Positions 45,135 to 54,548 of a stretch of DNA of 64,000 nucleotides are shown here, piece after piece. This DNA comes from Sphingomonas sp. RIT328 (GTDB taxonomy: Bacteria; Pseudomonadota; Alphaproteobacteria; Sphingomonadales; Sphingomonadaceae): NCBI RefSeq assembly GCF_000632225.1, contig NZ_JFYV01000011.1, positions 30,415 to 94,414 of the forward strand, read 5' to 3'. Position 1 is the first letter of the stretch. Every line of letters begins with the position of its first letter. Below the pieces are notes generated by a model. It saw nothing but the letters and a program-made list of their open reading frames with translations. It had not been told where the DNA came from and did no database searches. Both the position numbers and the translations under genes were made by a program.

Positions 45135-46588
45135 CGGGCGGTCCTTGCCAAAATGATCAGGGCGTCGATTGCCATCGACCGTTCCAATGTAGCGGCAATT
45201 CGATCGAGCGCCGCGTCGATCGCCTCGCGCCGGTCGAGCCCGTCCGAAGCGACGCCGAGCGGTGCGAGCAGGTGCGCGCGCGCCTCGGCGCGGTCGAACA
45301 GGCCGTGGACGTAGCAGCCGGCGATCCGCCCATCGGCGACCACCGCACCGTCGTCCGCCCCGTCGGCGAAGCGCAGCAGCGGCGCGGTGCCGGCAGCGAC
45401 GCGCGTCACCCCGGCGTGGATCTCATAGCCGGCGAAGGCCGCGCCGCCGTCCGCGAACCGTCCCGCGACCGGCCGGACGCGCTTGTCCGCATCGATCACC
45501 GTATCGACCGGCAGCAGGCCGAGCCCGGCGACCGTCTCCGCCGGCCCCTCGATACCGAGCGGGTCGGCGATCGTCCGGCCGAGCATCTGATAGCCGCCGC
45601 AAATCCCCAGCACGCGCCCGCCGCGGCGGACATGCGCGGCAAGATCGACGTCCCACCCCTGCGCGCGCAGGAAGGCGAGGTCGGCGATCGTCGCCTTGCT
45701 GCCCGGCAGCACGACCAAGGCGGCATCGCCCGGCAGCGGCGTGCCCGGCGGGATCATCCGCAGATCGATCCCCGCTTCGTGCGCGAGCGCATCGCAATCG
45801 TCGAAATTGGCGATGCGCGACAGCATCGGCACCGCCACCGTGACGCCGCCGCCCGCCGCGCCGCGGCCGAGCGCCACCGCATCCTCCGCCGGCAACAGCG
45901 CCGCCTCCGCCAGCCACGGCACGAGGCCGAGGCTCGGCCAGCCGGTGCGGTCCGCGATCGCGGCGAGGCCGTCGTCGAACAGCGTCGGGTCGCCGCGGAA
46001 TTTGTTGACGAGGAAGCCGTGGATCATCGCCGCATCGTCGGGATCGATCACCGCCTGCGTGCCGACCAGCGATGCGATCACTCCGCCGCGGTCGATATCG
46101 CCGACCAGCACCACCGGCACCCCGGCGGCGCGGGCGAAGCCCATATTGGCGATGTCGTTGCGGCGCAGGTTGATCTCGGCAGGCGATCCCGCGCCCTCGA
46201 CGACGACGATATCGGCTTGCGCGGCGAGCCGGCGGTAGGCGGCGCAGACGTCACCGAGCAGATCGGGCTTGCGCCGCCAATAGTCGCCCGCGGCAAGCGT
46301 CCCCTGCGAGCGGCCGGCGACGACGAGCTGCGACGTCCGGTCGCTCTGCGGCTTGAGCAGCACCGGGTTCATGTCGACGCTGGGGGCGACGCGCGCGGCG
46401 ATCGCCTGCAACGCCTGCGCGCGGCCGATCTCGCCGCCGTCGGCGGTGACCGCGGCGTTGTTCGACATGTTCTGCGGCTTGAACGGGCGGACGGTCAGGC
46501 CGCGATTGGCGAGCGCCCGGCACAGGCCGGCGACGAGCACCGACTTGCCGACGTCGGAGCCGGTGCCCTGCAGCATCACCGCCGCCAT
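45131..46588 (-). CDS. cobQ: Cobyric acid synthase
   Basis: A 485-residue glutamine-dependent amidase that amidates adenosylcobyrinic acid a,c-diamide at four positions. The N-terminal P-loop-like ATPase domain begins [34 protein letters not shown] and [12 protein letters not shown] are family blocks. The C-terminal glutamine amidotransferase domain has [12 protein letters not shown] with the catalytic Cys, and YVHGLFD with the His. The ATG at 46588 has GGAGG seven bases upstream; the frame open beyond it overlaps cbiB and is not conserved. It overlaps cbiB by 13 bases. Confidence 0.95.
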   Translation of the reverse strand: MAAVMLQGTGSDVGKSVLVAGLCRALANRGLTVRPFKPQNMSNNAAVTADGGEIGRAQALQAIAARVAPSVDMNPVLLKPQSDRTSQLVVAGRSQGTLAAGDYWRRKPDLLGDVCAAYRRLAAQADIVVVEGAGSPAEINLRRNDIANMGFARAAGVPVVLVGDIDRGGVIASLVGTQAVIDPDDAAMIHGFLVNKFRGDPTLFDDGLAAIADRTGWPSLGLVPWLAEAALLPAEDAVALGRGAAGGGVTVAVPMLSRIANFDDCDALAHEAGIDLRMIPPGTPLPGDAALVVLPGSKATIADLAFLRAQGWDVDLAAHVRRGGRVLGICGGYQMLGRTIADPLGIEGPAETVAGLGLLPVDTVIDADKRVRPVAGRFADGGAAFAGYEIHAGVTRVAAGTAPLLRFADGADDGAVVADGRIAGCYVHGLFDRAEARAHLLAPLGVASDGLDRREAIDAALDRIAATLERSMAIDALIILARTAR

Positions 46589-47493
46589 GCCAGCCCTCCG
46601 ATCAGCATCCAGAACAGCAGGCAGGCCATGCCGTAGATGCGCAGCGCGCGCGTCAGATCGGCGGCATCGGGCGCGCGCCCCTGCCCCAGCCAAGTGCGCG
46701 CCGCCGGCTCGCCGTCATAGCTGACCGGCCCGCCGAGCCGCCGGCCGAGCGCCCCCGCCATCGCCGCTTCGGGCCAGCCGCCGTTGGGCGAGGCGTGATG
46801 CCGCGCATCCCGTGCCATCGTCCGCCAGCCGCCGCCGCCGGCAACGCCGATCAGCACGCCCGCCAGCCGCGCCGGCAGCCAGTTGACGGCGTCGTCGGCG
46901 CGCGCCGCCGCCCAGCCGAAGGCGGCGTGACGCGGCGTGCGGTGGCCGATCATCGAATCGGCGGTGTTGATCGCCTTGGCGGCGAACAGGCCGGGCAGGC
47001 CGAGCAGCAGGAACCAGCAGGCCGGCGCGATCACCGCATCGCAGAAGCTCTCCGCAAGGCTCTCGATCGCCGCGACCGCGACGCCCGCCTCGTCGAGGCC
47101 GTCCGTATCGCGCCCGACGATCATCGCCACCGCCCGGCGCGCCGCGACCAGATCGCCCGCGGCGAGCGGCGCGCGGACCGCCGCGACATGATCGTAGAGG
47201 CTGCGCTGCGCCAGCCCCGTCGTCCCGACCGCCACGACGAGGAGCAGGCCCCAGCCCCCGACACCATCCGCCAGCCGCTCGATCGCCGTGCCGATCAGCG
47301 CCGACAGGCCGACCAGCAGCGTGACCAGCGCGACCCCGGCGATCCGCCGCCGCCCCGCCGCGCCGCGGTTCCAGCGTCGCTCGACAAAGTCGATCAGCGC
47401 GCCTGCCGCCATCACCGGATGCGGCCAGCGCGCCGGATAGCCGCACACCGCCTCGACGATCAGCATCGCGAGCAGCGCCGGCGCATGCGTCAC
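46576..47493 (-). CDS. cbiB: Adenosylcobinamide-phosphate synthase
   Basis: A 305-residue integral membrane protein (CbiB, also called CobD) that attaches (R)-1-amino-2-propanol phosphate to cobyric acid. Signature blocks are [46 protein letters not shown] and [26 protein letters not shown], plus [16 protein letters not shown]. It starts at GTG 47493, overlapping the btuD stop as GTGA. The long open frame further upstream belongs to the opposite reading of the transporter gene. It probably works together with the cobD decarboxylase earlier in the operon. Confidence 0.93.
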   Translation of the reverse strand: MTHAPALLAMLIVEAVCGYPARWPHPVMAAGALIDFVERRWNRGAAGRRRIAGVALVTLLVGLSALIGTAIERLADGVGGWGLLLVVAVGTTGLAQRSLYDHVAAVRAPLAAGDLVAARRAVAMIVGRDTDGLDEAGVAVAAIESLAESFCDAVIAPACWFLLLGLPGLFAAKAINTADSMIGHRTPRHAAFGWAAARADDAVNWLPARLAGVLIGVAGGGGWRTMARDARHHASPNGGWPEAAMAGALGRRLGGPVSYDGEPAARTWLGQGRAPDAADLTRALRIYGMACLLFWMLIGGLAWRR

Positions 47494-48260
47494 CGGGCGA
47501 TCGGCAGGATAAAGCGCTGCCCCGCGGGGGTGATGCCGATCTCGACCGCGACGCCGAACGCCTGTTCGAGCAGCGGCGCGGTCAGCACCGCCTCCGCTGC
47601 GCCCGCCGCGACGACGCGGCCGTGGCGAAGCAGCACCGCATCGTCGGCGATCCGCGCGGCAAGGTGGAGATCGTGCAGCACCAGGATCACACCGCTGCCC
47701 GCATCGGCGACGCTGCGCAGCCGCGCCAGCACGTCGAGCTGGTGGGCGGGGTCGAGGCTGGCGAGCGGTTCGTCGGCGAGCAGCCAGTCGGGTTCGCCGG
47801 CGAGCACGCGGGCGAGCAGCGCGCGGCCGCGTTCGCCGCCCGACAGCCGCTCGACGCCGCGCCGCGCGAAGCCGGTCATGTCGGTCGCGGCGAGCGCCCG
47901 CGCCACCGCGGCGCGATCCGCCTCGGTCTCGCCCCAGCGGCCGCGATGCGGCAGCCGGCCGAGCCCGACCAGCGTCTCGACGTCGATGTCCCAATGCACG
48001 TCCGCCGCCTGCGGCAGCAGGCCGATCGCGCGCGCGCGCACCCGCCGGTCGAGCGCCTGCACGGCGACGCCGTCGAGCCGCGCCGCGCCCTGGTCGGGCA
48101 CGCGCAGCGCGGCGAGGCAGGCGAGCAGGCTGCTCTTGCCCGCCCCGTTGGCGCCGAGCAGCACCGTCACCCGCCCGCGCCGGAACGCATGGCTGACGGC
48201 GTCGAGCACGCGCGTCGCGCCGAGCGTCAGGCCGATTCCGTCGGCGATCAATCCGCTCAT
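47490..48260 (-). CDS. btuD: ABC transporter ATP-binding protein, cobalamin uptake (BtuD-like)
   Basis: A 256-residue ATPase. Walker A is LLGANGAGKSSLL, the Q-loop region is GLLPQAADVHWD, the signature is RLSGGERGRALLARVL, Walker B is WLLADEPLASLD, and the switch His is in LVLHDLHLA. It belongs to the FecE/BtuD/HemV group that energises import of iron chelates or corrinoids. Coupling by four-base overlaps with the permease gene (48257-48260) and cbiB, under a cobalamin riboswitch, makes corrinoid import the best reading. Confidence 0.9.
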   Translation of the reverse strand: MSGLIADGIGLTLGATRVLDAVSHAFRRGRVTVLLGANGAGKSSLLACLAALRVPDQGAARLDGVAVQALDRRVRARAIGLLPQAADVHWDIDVETLVGLGRLPHRGRWGETEADRAAVARALAATDMTGFARRGVERLSGGERGRALLARVLAGEPDWLLADEPLASLDPAHQLDVLARLRSVADAGSGVILVLHDLHLAARIADDAVLLRHGRVVAAGAAEAVLTAPLLEQAFGVAVEIGITPAGQRFILPIAR

Positions 48261-49219
48261 GCCAGCCTCCGCCGCATGCCGATGAGCAGGTAGAGGAAGA
48301 ACGGCCCGCCGAGCATCGACATGGCGATGCCGAGCCGCAACTCGCTCACCGTCGGCAGGATGCGCACCAGCGCATCGGCAAGCGTCAGCAGCAGCGCGCC
48401 GCCGAGCGCGGCGGGCAGCAGCGTCGCCGACGGGCGATGGCCGGCGAACGGCCGCACCATATGGGGGACGATCAGCCCGACGAAGCCGATCTGCCCCGCC
48501 GCCGCCACCGACGCACCGACGGTCAGCGCGACCCCGGCGATGACGACGCGCTGCAACCGCACCGGATCGACCCCCATCGACCGCGCCGCCTGCTCGCCGA
48601 GCGTCAGCGCGTCGAGCGCGCGCCCGGTGGTGAACAGCAGGCCTGCGCCGAGCGCGATCAGCGGCGCGGCGATCCTGACGTCGTCCCAGCTGCGGTCGGT
48701 CAGCGCGCCGAGCAGCCAGGTGACGATCTGCGACGAGACGAACGGCGTCGGCGCGAGGCTGATCGCAAGGCTGGTCAGCGAGCCGAAGATGCTGGTCAGG
48801 ATCATGCCGGCGAGCGTGAACAGGATCAGGCTGCCCGAGCGCCCCGCGATCACCGCGAGCAGCGCCATCGTCAGCCCGGCGCCGATCAGCGCGAAGCCGG
48901 GCAGCAGCCACAATTGCGCGGCATAGCCGAAGAACAGCGCGAGCACCGCGCCGAACGCTGCGCCGGTCGACACGCCGAACAGCCCCGGATCGGCGAGCGG
49001 GTTGCGCAGATAACCCTGCATCACCGCCCCCGCCAGGCCGAGCGCCGCGCCGACGAGCAGCGCGAGCACGGTGCGCGGCAGGCGCAGCTGGACGATGATG
49101 ATCGATCGCGGATCGGCGGCGGTCCAGGCGTCCCACGGCACCCACACCTTGCCCGCCGCGACCGACAGCGCCGCGACGCACAGCAGCGCGACGATCAGAC
49201 CGATGTTGAGCCGCGTCAT
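48257..49219 (-). CDS. btuC: FecCD-family ABC permease, cobalamin uptake (BtuC-like)
   Basis: A 320-residue permease with about ten transmembrane helices. Conserved FecCD blocks are RLPRTVLALLVGAALGLAGAVMQG, NPLADPGLFGVSTGAAFGAV, GQIGFVGLIVPHMVRPFAG and ELRLGIAMSMLGGPFFLYLL. It would form a homodimer with two BtuD subunits and receive substrate from the BtuF-like protein. It starts at ATG 49219, overlapping the btuF stop as ATGA. It belongs to the B12 operon by position and overlap. Confidence 0.92.
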   Translation of the reverse strand: MTRLNIGLIVALLCVAALSVAAGKVWVPWDAWTAADPRSIIIVQLRLPRTVLALLVGAALGLAGAVMQGYLRNPLADPGLFGVSTGAAFGAVLALFFGYAAQLWLLPGFALIGAGLTMALLAVIAGRSGSLILFTLAGMILTSIFGSLTSLAISLAPTPFVSSQIVTWLLGALTDRSWDDVRIAAPLIALGAGLLFTTGRALDALTLGEQAARSMGVDPVRLQRVVIAGVALTVGASVAAAGQIGFVGLIVPHMVRPFAGHRPSATLLPAALGGALLLTLADALVRILPTVSELRLGIAMSMLGGPFFLYLLIGMRRRLA

Positions 49220-50025
49220 GCCCCCACTCCCTGCCGCACCTCTCGCAGCCGCGCCATCGCGGCGATGATCGTCGGCCCGCCGCAATTCATCAGCCACGTC
49301 GGATAGGCAGCGACGGTGATCCGCCGCGCCAGCTGCCGGACGGCGGGATGCGAGGTCATCCGGTCCTCGCCGACGTCCGCCGCGGCGGTCGACAGCAGCA
49401 CGCGCGGCGGCCGGGCGACGAGATATTCGAGCGGCAGCACGTCCCATTTCTTGAGGCCGTAGACCGCGCTCATGTCGCGAAAGCCGGCACGGCGCAGCAG
49501 GTCGGCGGGCAAGGTCCCGGTGCCCGGCACCAGCCCGCCCGATTGCCAGATCAGCGCCGGCACCGGCGTCACCGCCGCCGGCCGCGCCGCCGCCGCGATC
49601 CGGCCCGCCAGCGCCTCGCCGCGCGCGGCATGGCCGACGACGCGGGCGATGTCGCGCACCTGCGCCTCGCTCTCCTCGACGGTGTCGGGCACCGGGTACT
49701 GGACGATGCGGATCTTCATCCGGGTCAGCGCGGCGATCGTCGCCGGCGCGACATGCGCGCCGGTGAGCACCAGATCGGGGGCGAGCGCCACCACCTCCTC
49801 CGCCGTCCCCGACGTCGCCTTGAAACGCCGCGCCTGCGCGAGCGGGATCGAGGTCGCGCGCGGATCCTGCGAATAATGGCTGATCCCGGCGATCTGGCGC
49901 GGGTCGGCGACGTGCATCAGCACCGCGTCGACGCACGGATTGATCGAGACGATCCGCGGCGCGCGCGGCAGCGTCGCCGAGGCGAGCGGCACCACCGCCG
50001 CGACGAGGGCGAGCGCCCGGATCAA
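49216..50025 (-). CDS. btuF: Periplasmic corrinoid-binding protein (BtuF-like)
   Basis: A 269-residue substrate-binding protein. A signal peptide at the N-terminus (RALALVAAVVPLASA) is followed by RIVSINPCVDAVLMHVAD, the start of the helical-backbone binding-protein fold. EEVVALAPDLVLTGAH and YPVPDTVEESEAQVRDIARVVG are typical of the FepB/BtuF class. No ATG is available: the start is TTG 50025, overlapping the cobO stop as TTGA. It should deliver corrinoid from BtuB to the BtuCD complex. The ligand is inferred from the operon. Confidence 0.88.
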   Translation of the reverse strand: MIRALALVAAVVPLASATLPRAPRIVSINPCVDAVLMHVADPRQIAGISHYSQDPRATSIPLAQARRFKATSGTAEEVVALAPDLVLTGAHVAPATIAALTRMKIRIVQYPVPDTVEESEAQVRDIARVVGHAARGEALAGRIAAAARPAAVTPVPALIWQSGGLVPGTGTLPADLLRRAGFRDMSAVYGLKKWDVLPLEYLVARPPRVLLSTAAADVGEDRMTSHPAVRQLARRITVAAYPTWLMNCGGPTIIAAMARLREVRQGVGA

Positions 50026-50636
50026 TATTCGACGCCCTTCTGCGCCTTGAACCCGGCATTGTACGGGTGGCGGACCTCGGTGAAGTCGGTGACCAGATCG
50101 GCGATTGCCAGCAATTCGGGGCGGGCATGCCGCCCGGTGATGCAGATATGCTTGGTCAGCGGGCGGTCTTTGAGAAAGTCGACCACCGGCGCGATGCCGA
50201 GCGTGCCGTCGCGCAGCACGATGTTGAGTTCGTCGAGGATGACGAATTCGACGTCCGGATCGAGGATCATCGCCTTCGACCGCTCCCACGCCGCCGCCGC
50301 CGCGGCGATGTCGCGCGCGCGATCCTGCGTGTCCCAGGTGAAGCCCTCGCCCATCACCTCGAAGGTGGCGAGATCGGGATGCGCCTCGAAGAAGTTGCGC
50401 TCGCCCGTCTCCCACTTGCCCTTCACATATTGCAGGATGGCGACCCTCATCCCCCAGCCGATGCTGCGGATCGCCATGCCGAAGGCGGAGGACGACTTGC
50501 CCTTGCCGTTGCCGGTGTGGACGATCAGCAGCCCGCGTTCGAGCGTGCGGCGCGCCTGCATCTTGGCGCGGGCGGCGGCGACCCGCTCCATCCGCGCATT
50601 GTGCCGGGCGTGGTCGTCGGGCGGCGGGACGGTCAT
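50022..50636 (-). CDS. cobO: Cob(I)yrinic acid a,c-diamide adenosyltransferase
   Basis: A 204-residue enzyme (CobO/BtuR/CobA type) that transfers the adenosyl group of ATP to Co(I) corrinoids. The P-loop is VHTGNGKGKSSSAFG. Further blocks are AILQYVKGKWETGERNFF, GEGFTWDTQD, VILDELNIVLRDG and ITGRHARPELLAIADLVTDFTEV. The length and start (ATG 50636) are normal. It overlaps both neighbours by four bases. In this operon it would adenosylate imported corrinoids before nucleotide-loop assembly. Confidence 0.95.
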   Translation of the reverse strand: MTVPPPDDHARHNARMERVAAARAKMQARRTLERGLLIVHTGNGKGKSSSAFGMAIRSIGWGMRVAILQYVKGKWETGERNFFEAHPDLATFEVMGEGFTWDTQDRARDIAAAAAAWERSKAMILDPDVEFVILDELNIVLRDGTLGIAPVVDFLKDRPLTKHICITGRHARPELLAIADLVTDFTEVRHPYNAGFKAQKGVEY

Positions 50637-51595
50637 CGGCGAAACTCCTCGAAGGCGGCGGCGAGGCGCGCCGCGGCGGCAGGCGGCGGCAGGCCGATGC
50701 GCAACCGGTCGGCGCGATCGGCGAAGGGACGGGTCAGGATAGCATGATCGGCGAGCGTCGCGAACAGCGCCGCCGCATCGTCGCAGGCGATCAGCCGGAA
50801 CAGCGGCGCCCGGCCGACGCAGGCCAGCCCCGCCGCGGCGAAAAGCGCATCGAGCGCCGCGCCCGCCGCGACGATGCGCTGCTGCTGCGCCTGCTGCCAG
50901 GCGCGGTCATGATAGGCGGCGGTACCGATCGCGATTCCCGCCGACGATACCGGCCAGTCGCCGAGCGTCGCGCGGAGCGCCGCCGCGACGCGATCGCCGG
51001 CGATCACGAAGCCGAGCCGCAGGCCGGGCAGACCGTAGAATTTGCCGAACGACCGCAACACGATCAGCCGGTCCGACGCACGCGGCGCGAGGCCGGGCGC
51101 GGGATCGGCATAGGCCTCGTCGACGACCAATGTCATCGCCGCGGCGAGCCGCTCCGCCGTCGCGGCATCGAGCAGGCGGCCATCGGGATTGGCGGGGCTG
51201 GCCAGCACGAACAAATCGTGGTCACCCGGTTCGTCCGCGACCGGCTCGGCATCGGGCCAGGCGGCGCGATGCCCGGCATAGCCCGGCGTGCGCACCGCCG
51301 GCCGTTCCGCGGCGAGGATCGGGGCGAGCAGCCGCATCGCCAGATCGCTGCCCGGCACCGCGACCACCCGCGCCGGATCGGCGACGCCGAACGCCGCCGC
51401 CGCCGCCGTCTCCAGCGCGGCGATCGCCGCCGGCTCGGGCAGCCGCTCGAGCCCGAGCGGCCCCGTCACCGGCCAGCTCCACGGCGCGATGCCGGTCGAC
51501 AGGTCGATCCAGTCGTCGCCGCCGAAGCGCGCACGCGCCGCCGCCACCCGCCCGCCGTGCGCGGTGAATTCGGCAAAAGCGGCGACGTCGCGCAT
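50633..51595 (-). CDS. cobD: Threonine-phosphate decarboxylase (PLP enzyme)
   Basis: A 320-residue fold-type I PLP enzyme related to histidinol-phosphate aminotransferase. It makes (R)-1-amino-2-propanol phosphate for CbiB. The N-terminal block HGGRVAAARARFG and DWIDLSTGIAPW are typical. The PLP lysine is in VLRSFGKFYGLPGLRLGF, and VVDEAYAD carries the Asp that contacts the cofactor. It is called cobC in Pseudomonas nomenclature. The start is ATG 51595, four bases after the btuB stop, so it follows the receptor directly in the operon. Confidence 0.9.
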   Translation of the reverse strand: MRDVAAFAEFTAHGGRVAAARARFGGDDWIDLSTGIAPWSWPVTGPLGLERLPEPAAIAALETAAAAAFGVADPARVVAVPGSDLAMRLLAPILAAERPAVRTPGYAGHRAAWPDAEPVADEPGDHDLFVLASPANPDGRLLDAATAERLAAAMTLVVDEAYADPAPGLAPRASDRLIVLRSFGKFYGLPGLRLGFVIAGDRVAAALRATLGDWPVSSAGIAIGTAAYHDRAWQQAQQQRIVAAGAALDALFAAAGLACVGRAPLFRLIACDDAAALFATLADHAILTRPFADRADRLRIGLPPPAAAARLAAAFEEFRR

Positions 51596-51599
51596 CGGT

Positions 51600-53534
51600 T
51601 CAATAGGTCAGGCGGATGCCGCCGAACGCGGCGCGGCCCGGCTGGCCATATTGGTAGATGGTCTGGTAGCGCACGTCGAACAGGTTCTCGATCCGGCCAT
51701 AGACTTCGAGATGCGCGAACACCGGGAAGGCGGCGCGCACGTCGGTGAGGACATAGCCGTCGAGCCGCCGGGTGTTGGTGGCATTGTCGAAACTGTCGCC
51801 GACCGCGGTGATCGTCGCGCCGGTGGTCAGACCGAACGCCCAGCGATAGTCGGCGTTGACCGTGACGCTGTTGTCGGGCCGGCGGGCGAGCGCCCGGCCG
51901 AAATTGGCGGTGCCCGTCGAGCGGTTGGTCGCGTCGAGATAGGTATAGGCGGCGCTGAAGGTCAGCGCCTCGACCGGGCGCAGCGTCAGCGCGAACTCGA
52001 CGCCCTGCGCCCGGCTGCGCGCGACATTGTCATAGGTCCCGAACGGCCGGTCGACGCAGATGCCGGTCAGCGGTTCGGCACAGGAGACGAAGTTGATCAG
52101 GTCGAAGGAGGTGCGCCGGAAATAGGTCGCGCTCGCCTCGATCGCGCCGTCGAGCGCCTTCTGCGTCACGCCCGCGTCCCAGCCGCGCGACCGTTCCGGC
52201 CGGAGCGCGGCATTCCCGTATTCGCTCTGCAGCTGGTACAGGGTCGGTGCCTTGAAGCCTTCCGAATAGCTGGCGCGGAAGGCGGTCTTGCCGTCGTTGG
52301 GCGACCAGACACCGCTGCCCGATACCGTCGTCGCGCCGCCGAAGATATTGTGATCGTCGTGGCGGATGCCGCCGGTCGCGGTCAGTCCGGCGATCGGCGT
52401 CACCGCCAGCTGGCCATAGACGCTGAAGATGCGCGCCCGGCCCACCGTCGGCGTGCCGCCATAGCTCGAGGTGGTGAAGCGCGACACCTCGCGCTCCGCG
52501 CCGAAGGTCGCGAACACCGCCTGGGTCAGGTCGACCGCACCCTGATATTCGATCCGGTCGTTGCGCCCCTTGCCGGCGAAGGTCTCGCGCGGATCGCCGT
52601 CGGGATCGTAATTGTGGCGGTTGCTGTCGGTATGCGCATAGCCGAGGCGGTTGCGGAAGCGGCCGTCGAACAAGGCGGCGTTAAGGCCACCATAGCCGGT
52701 CCAGCGCTCGCTCGTGCCATATTCGCGCGTGTCGCCGAAGCTGAACGTCGGCGGCGGGAAGCCGTCGATGTCGGTGCGGCCGTTCGAGTAGAAACCGCGC
52801 AGGTCGACCGAGACGTTCGGCGCGAGCGTGATGCCGAGGCTGCCGTTGGCGGCATAGTTGCGATAGCCGTCGCGCTCCGTGCCGGGCGCATAGGCCGAGA
52901 TCCCGTCGGTGGTGTAATAGCCGCCGCCGAGGCTCGCCGCGACCGGCCCCATCTTGCCCGACACGTTGGCGAAGCCCTGGCCGGTCCCGTGCCAGCCGCC
53001 CTCGGCGCGCGCATTGACCGACAGCTGCTCGGTCGGCTGGCGGGTGATGAGGTTGACGACGCCGCCGATCGCCTGGCTGCCCCACAGCACCGACTGCGCG
53101 CCGCGCAGCACCTCGATCCGGGCGATGTTGCCGATCAGCAGCCCGCCGAAATCGAAGCCGCCGCCCGGCGACGACGGATCGTTGAGCTTGATGCCGTCGA
53201 TCAGCGCCACGGTCTGGTCGCTCTCCGCACCGCGGATGTTGACCGAGGTGGCGGTGCCGACGCCGCCGTTGCGCACCACGGTGACGCCGGGGGTCTGGCG
53301 CAGCAGGTCGGAGACGACCACCGCCTGCCGCTGCGTGATCGTCGCGGTGTCGAGCACCGTCACCGCCTGGCCGACGGTATCGGCGGGGCGGGCGGCGCGA
53401 TTGGCGGTGACGATGATGTCGTCGCCCGCGGCGGCGGCACGCGCGAGGTCGCCGGTCGCCTGCGCCGATTGGGCAAGGGCAGGCGGGGTTGCCGCGAGGC
53501 ACGGCAACAGGATCAGGCAGGCATAGGTCTTCAC
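51600..53534 (-). CDS. btuB: TonB-dependent cobalamin receptor (BtuB-like)
   Basis: A 644-residue outer-membrane receptor. A signal peptide (TYACLILLPCLAATPPALAQ) is followed by the TonB box region DDIIVTANR, a plug domain (LRQTPGVTVVRNGGVG, LWGSQAIGGVVNLIT) and a 22-strand barrel that ends in a terminal aromatic residue (GGIRLTY). The length is close to E. coli BtuB (594 mature). The start is GTG 53534, behind GGGGGGA; the frame open upstream to 53771 runs through the riboswitch and is not coding. It is the first gene of the riboswitch-controlled operon and should take up vitamin B12 or cobinamide. Confidence 0.93.
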   Translation of the reverse strand: MKTYACLILLPCLAATPPALAQSAQATGDLARAAAAGDDIIVTANRAARPADTVGQAVTVLDTATITQRQAVVVSDLLRQTPGVTVVRNGGVGTATSVNIRGAESDQTVALIDGIKLNDPSSPGGGFDFGGLLIGNIARIEVLRGAQSVLWGSQAIGGVVNLITRQPTEQLSVNARAEGGWHGTGQGFANVSGKMGPVAASLGGGYYTTDGISAYAPGTERDGYRNYAANGSLGITLAPNVSVDLRGFYSNGRTDIDGFPPPTFSFGDTREYGTSERWTGYGGLNAALFDGRFRNRLGYAHTDSNRHNYDPDGDPRETFAGKGRNDRIEYQGAVDLTQAVFATFGAEREVSRFTTSSYGGTPTVGRARIFSVYGQLAVTPIAGLTATGGIRHDDHNIFGGATTVSGSGVWSPNDGKTAFRASYSEGFKAPTLYQLQSEYGNAALRPERSRGWDAGVTQKALDGAIEASATYFRRTSFDLINFVSCAEPLTGICVDRPFGTYDNVARSRAQGVEFALTLRPVEALTFSAAYTYLDATNRSTGTANFGRALARRPDNSVTVNADYRWAFGLTTGATITAVGDSFDNATNTRRLDGYVLTDVRAAFPVFAHLEVYGRIENLFDVRYQTIYQYGQPGRAAFGGIRLTY

Positions 53535-53673
53535 GATGGTTTCCCCCCGTTCGCAACAACGGAGGCACGCGCCGCTCATCGCCGGAACCGGTCCGTCGCG
53601 CGCCCCCAACACCGTCGTCACGCGAGGAAACCCTCGATCGCCCGGAACACCCCGTCCGCACGAAGGACAACCG

Positions 53674-53856
53674 CGACAGGCAGGTCTCCTGGCTTCCGGG
53701 TCGTCACCCTGCCCGGCCTTCCCGGATCGCTCCGATCCAGTGGCACGCGGGGAGCAGGACTCGCCGGTCACAGTTGCGGGGACAGCCCCGGATGACGAGC
53801 GTCACGCTCGCTTCCGGGTTCCCTTTTCATCCCATCTCTGGGAACCTGTCGTGTCG
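53674..53856 (-). promoter_or_regulatory. Adenosylcobalamin riboswitch upstream of btuB
   Basis: Reading the minus strand, the conserved cobalamin riboswitch elements appear in order: GGGAACCCGG (53823-53814), CCGCAACTGTGACCGG (53779-53764), the GCCACTGG B12-box core (53744-53737), GGGAAGGCCGG, and the 3' end AGCCAGGAGACCTGCC (53694-53679). The outer P1 stem pairs CGACACGACAGGT (53856-53844) with ACCTGCCTGTCG (53685-53674). It lies 140 bases before the btuB start and should repress the 11-gene operon when adenosylcobalamin is abundant. Confidence 0.95.
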
Positions 53857-53889
53857 GCGCCCCTAGGCCGATGCGGAGATGAAGGCAAG

Positions 53890-54438
53890 ATGATCGCAGC
53901 CAAGACGCTGTTCCTCGGCGGTGCACGCTCGGGCAAGAGCCGGCTGGCGCAGGCCGCGGCGGAGCGGTCCGCCGGCCCGCTCCACTATCTCGCCACCGCC
54001 GAGGCGCATGACGACGAGATGGCAGAGCGGATCGCCCGCCACCGCGCCGATCGCGACGATCGCTGGCGGACGATCGACTGCCCGGTCGCGCTGCCGCAGG
54101 CGATCGCCGCCATCCACGAGGGCGCGATCCTGGTCGATTGCCTCACCTTGTGGCTGAGCAACGTCATGCTCGGCGGGCATGACCTCGCCGCGCAGGGCGA
54201 GGCGCTCTGCGCCGCGCTCGCCGCGACCCGCCGGCCGGTGTTCGTGGTCAGCAACGAGGTCGGGCTCGGCATCGTCCCCGACCACCCGCTCGGCCGCGCC
54301 TTCCGCGACGCCGCCGGGCGGCTGCACCAGCAGGTCGCGGCGGTGATGCACGACGTCTATTTCGTCGTCGCCGGCAGGGTGTTGCCGTTGCAGCCCTTCC
54401 CGCACGACACGGCAGCGCCCGGTGATCTCGCTAAATGA
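53890..54438 (+). CDS. cobU: Adenosylcobinamide kinase/guanylyltransferase
   Basis: A 182-residue bifunctional enzyme (CobU, CobP in Pseudomonas) that phosphorylates adenosylcobinamide and adds GMP. The P-loop is FLGGARSGKSRLAQ (Lys16), followed by LATAEAHDDEMAERIARHRADR with the His that carries GMP, and ILVDCLTLWLSNVM. VVSNEVGLGIVPDHPLGRAFRD is a strong family block. It starts at ATG 53890 and reads away from the riboswitch, which is on the other strand, so it is not obviously under that riboswitch. The open frame extending back to 53536 crosses the riboswitch and is not coding. Confidence 0.95.
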   Translation: MIAAKTLFLGGARSGKSRLAQAAAERSAGPLHYLATAEAHDDEMAERIARHRADRDDRWRTIDCPVALPQAIAAIHEGAILVDCLTLWLSNVMLGGHDLAAQGEALCAALAATRRPVFVVSNEVGLGIVPDHPLGRAFRDAAGRLHQQVAAVMHDVYFVVAGRVLPLQPFPHDTAAPGDLAK

Positions 54439-54548
54439 ACGCAAGATGAAACTACCATTCTAACGGCGTCACCGAACGGTCACGGAGACTACGCAGGACA
54501 GCTCTAACGGCCCGGATCATCCAACAAACGAGATCAGGGGGACGTCGC

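Noticed and set aside
53536..53889. N-terminal extension of cobU and of btuB across the gap
   Set aside because: Both open frames pass through the cobalamin riboswitch, which is non-coding, and neither extension resembles the respective family.
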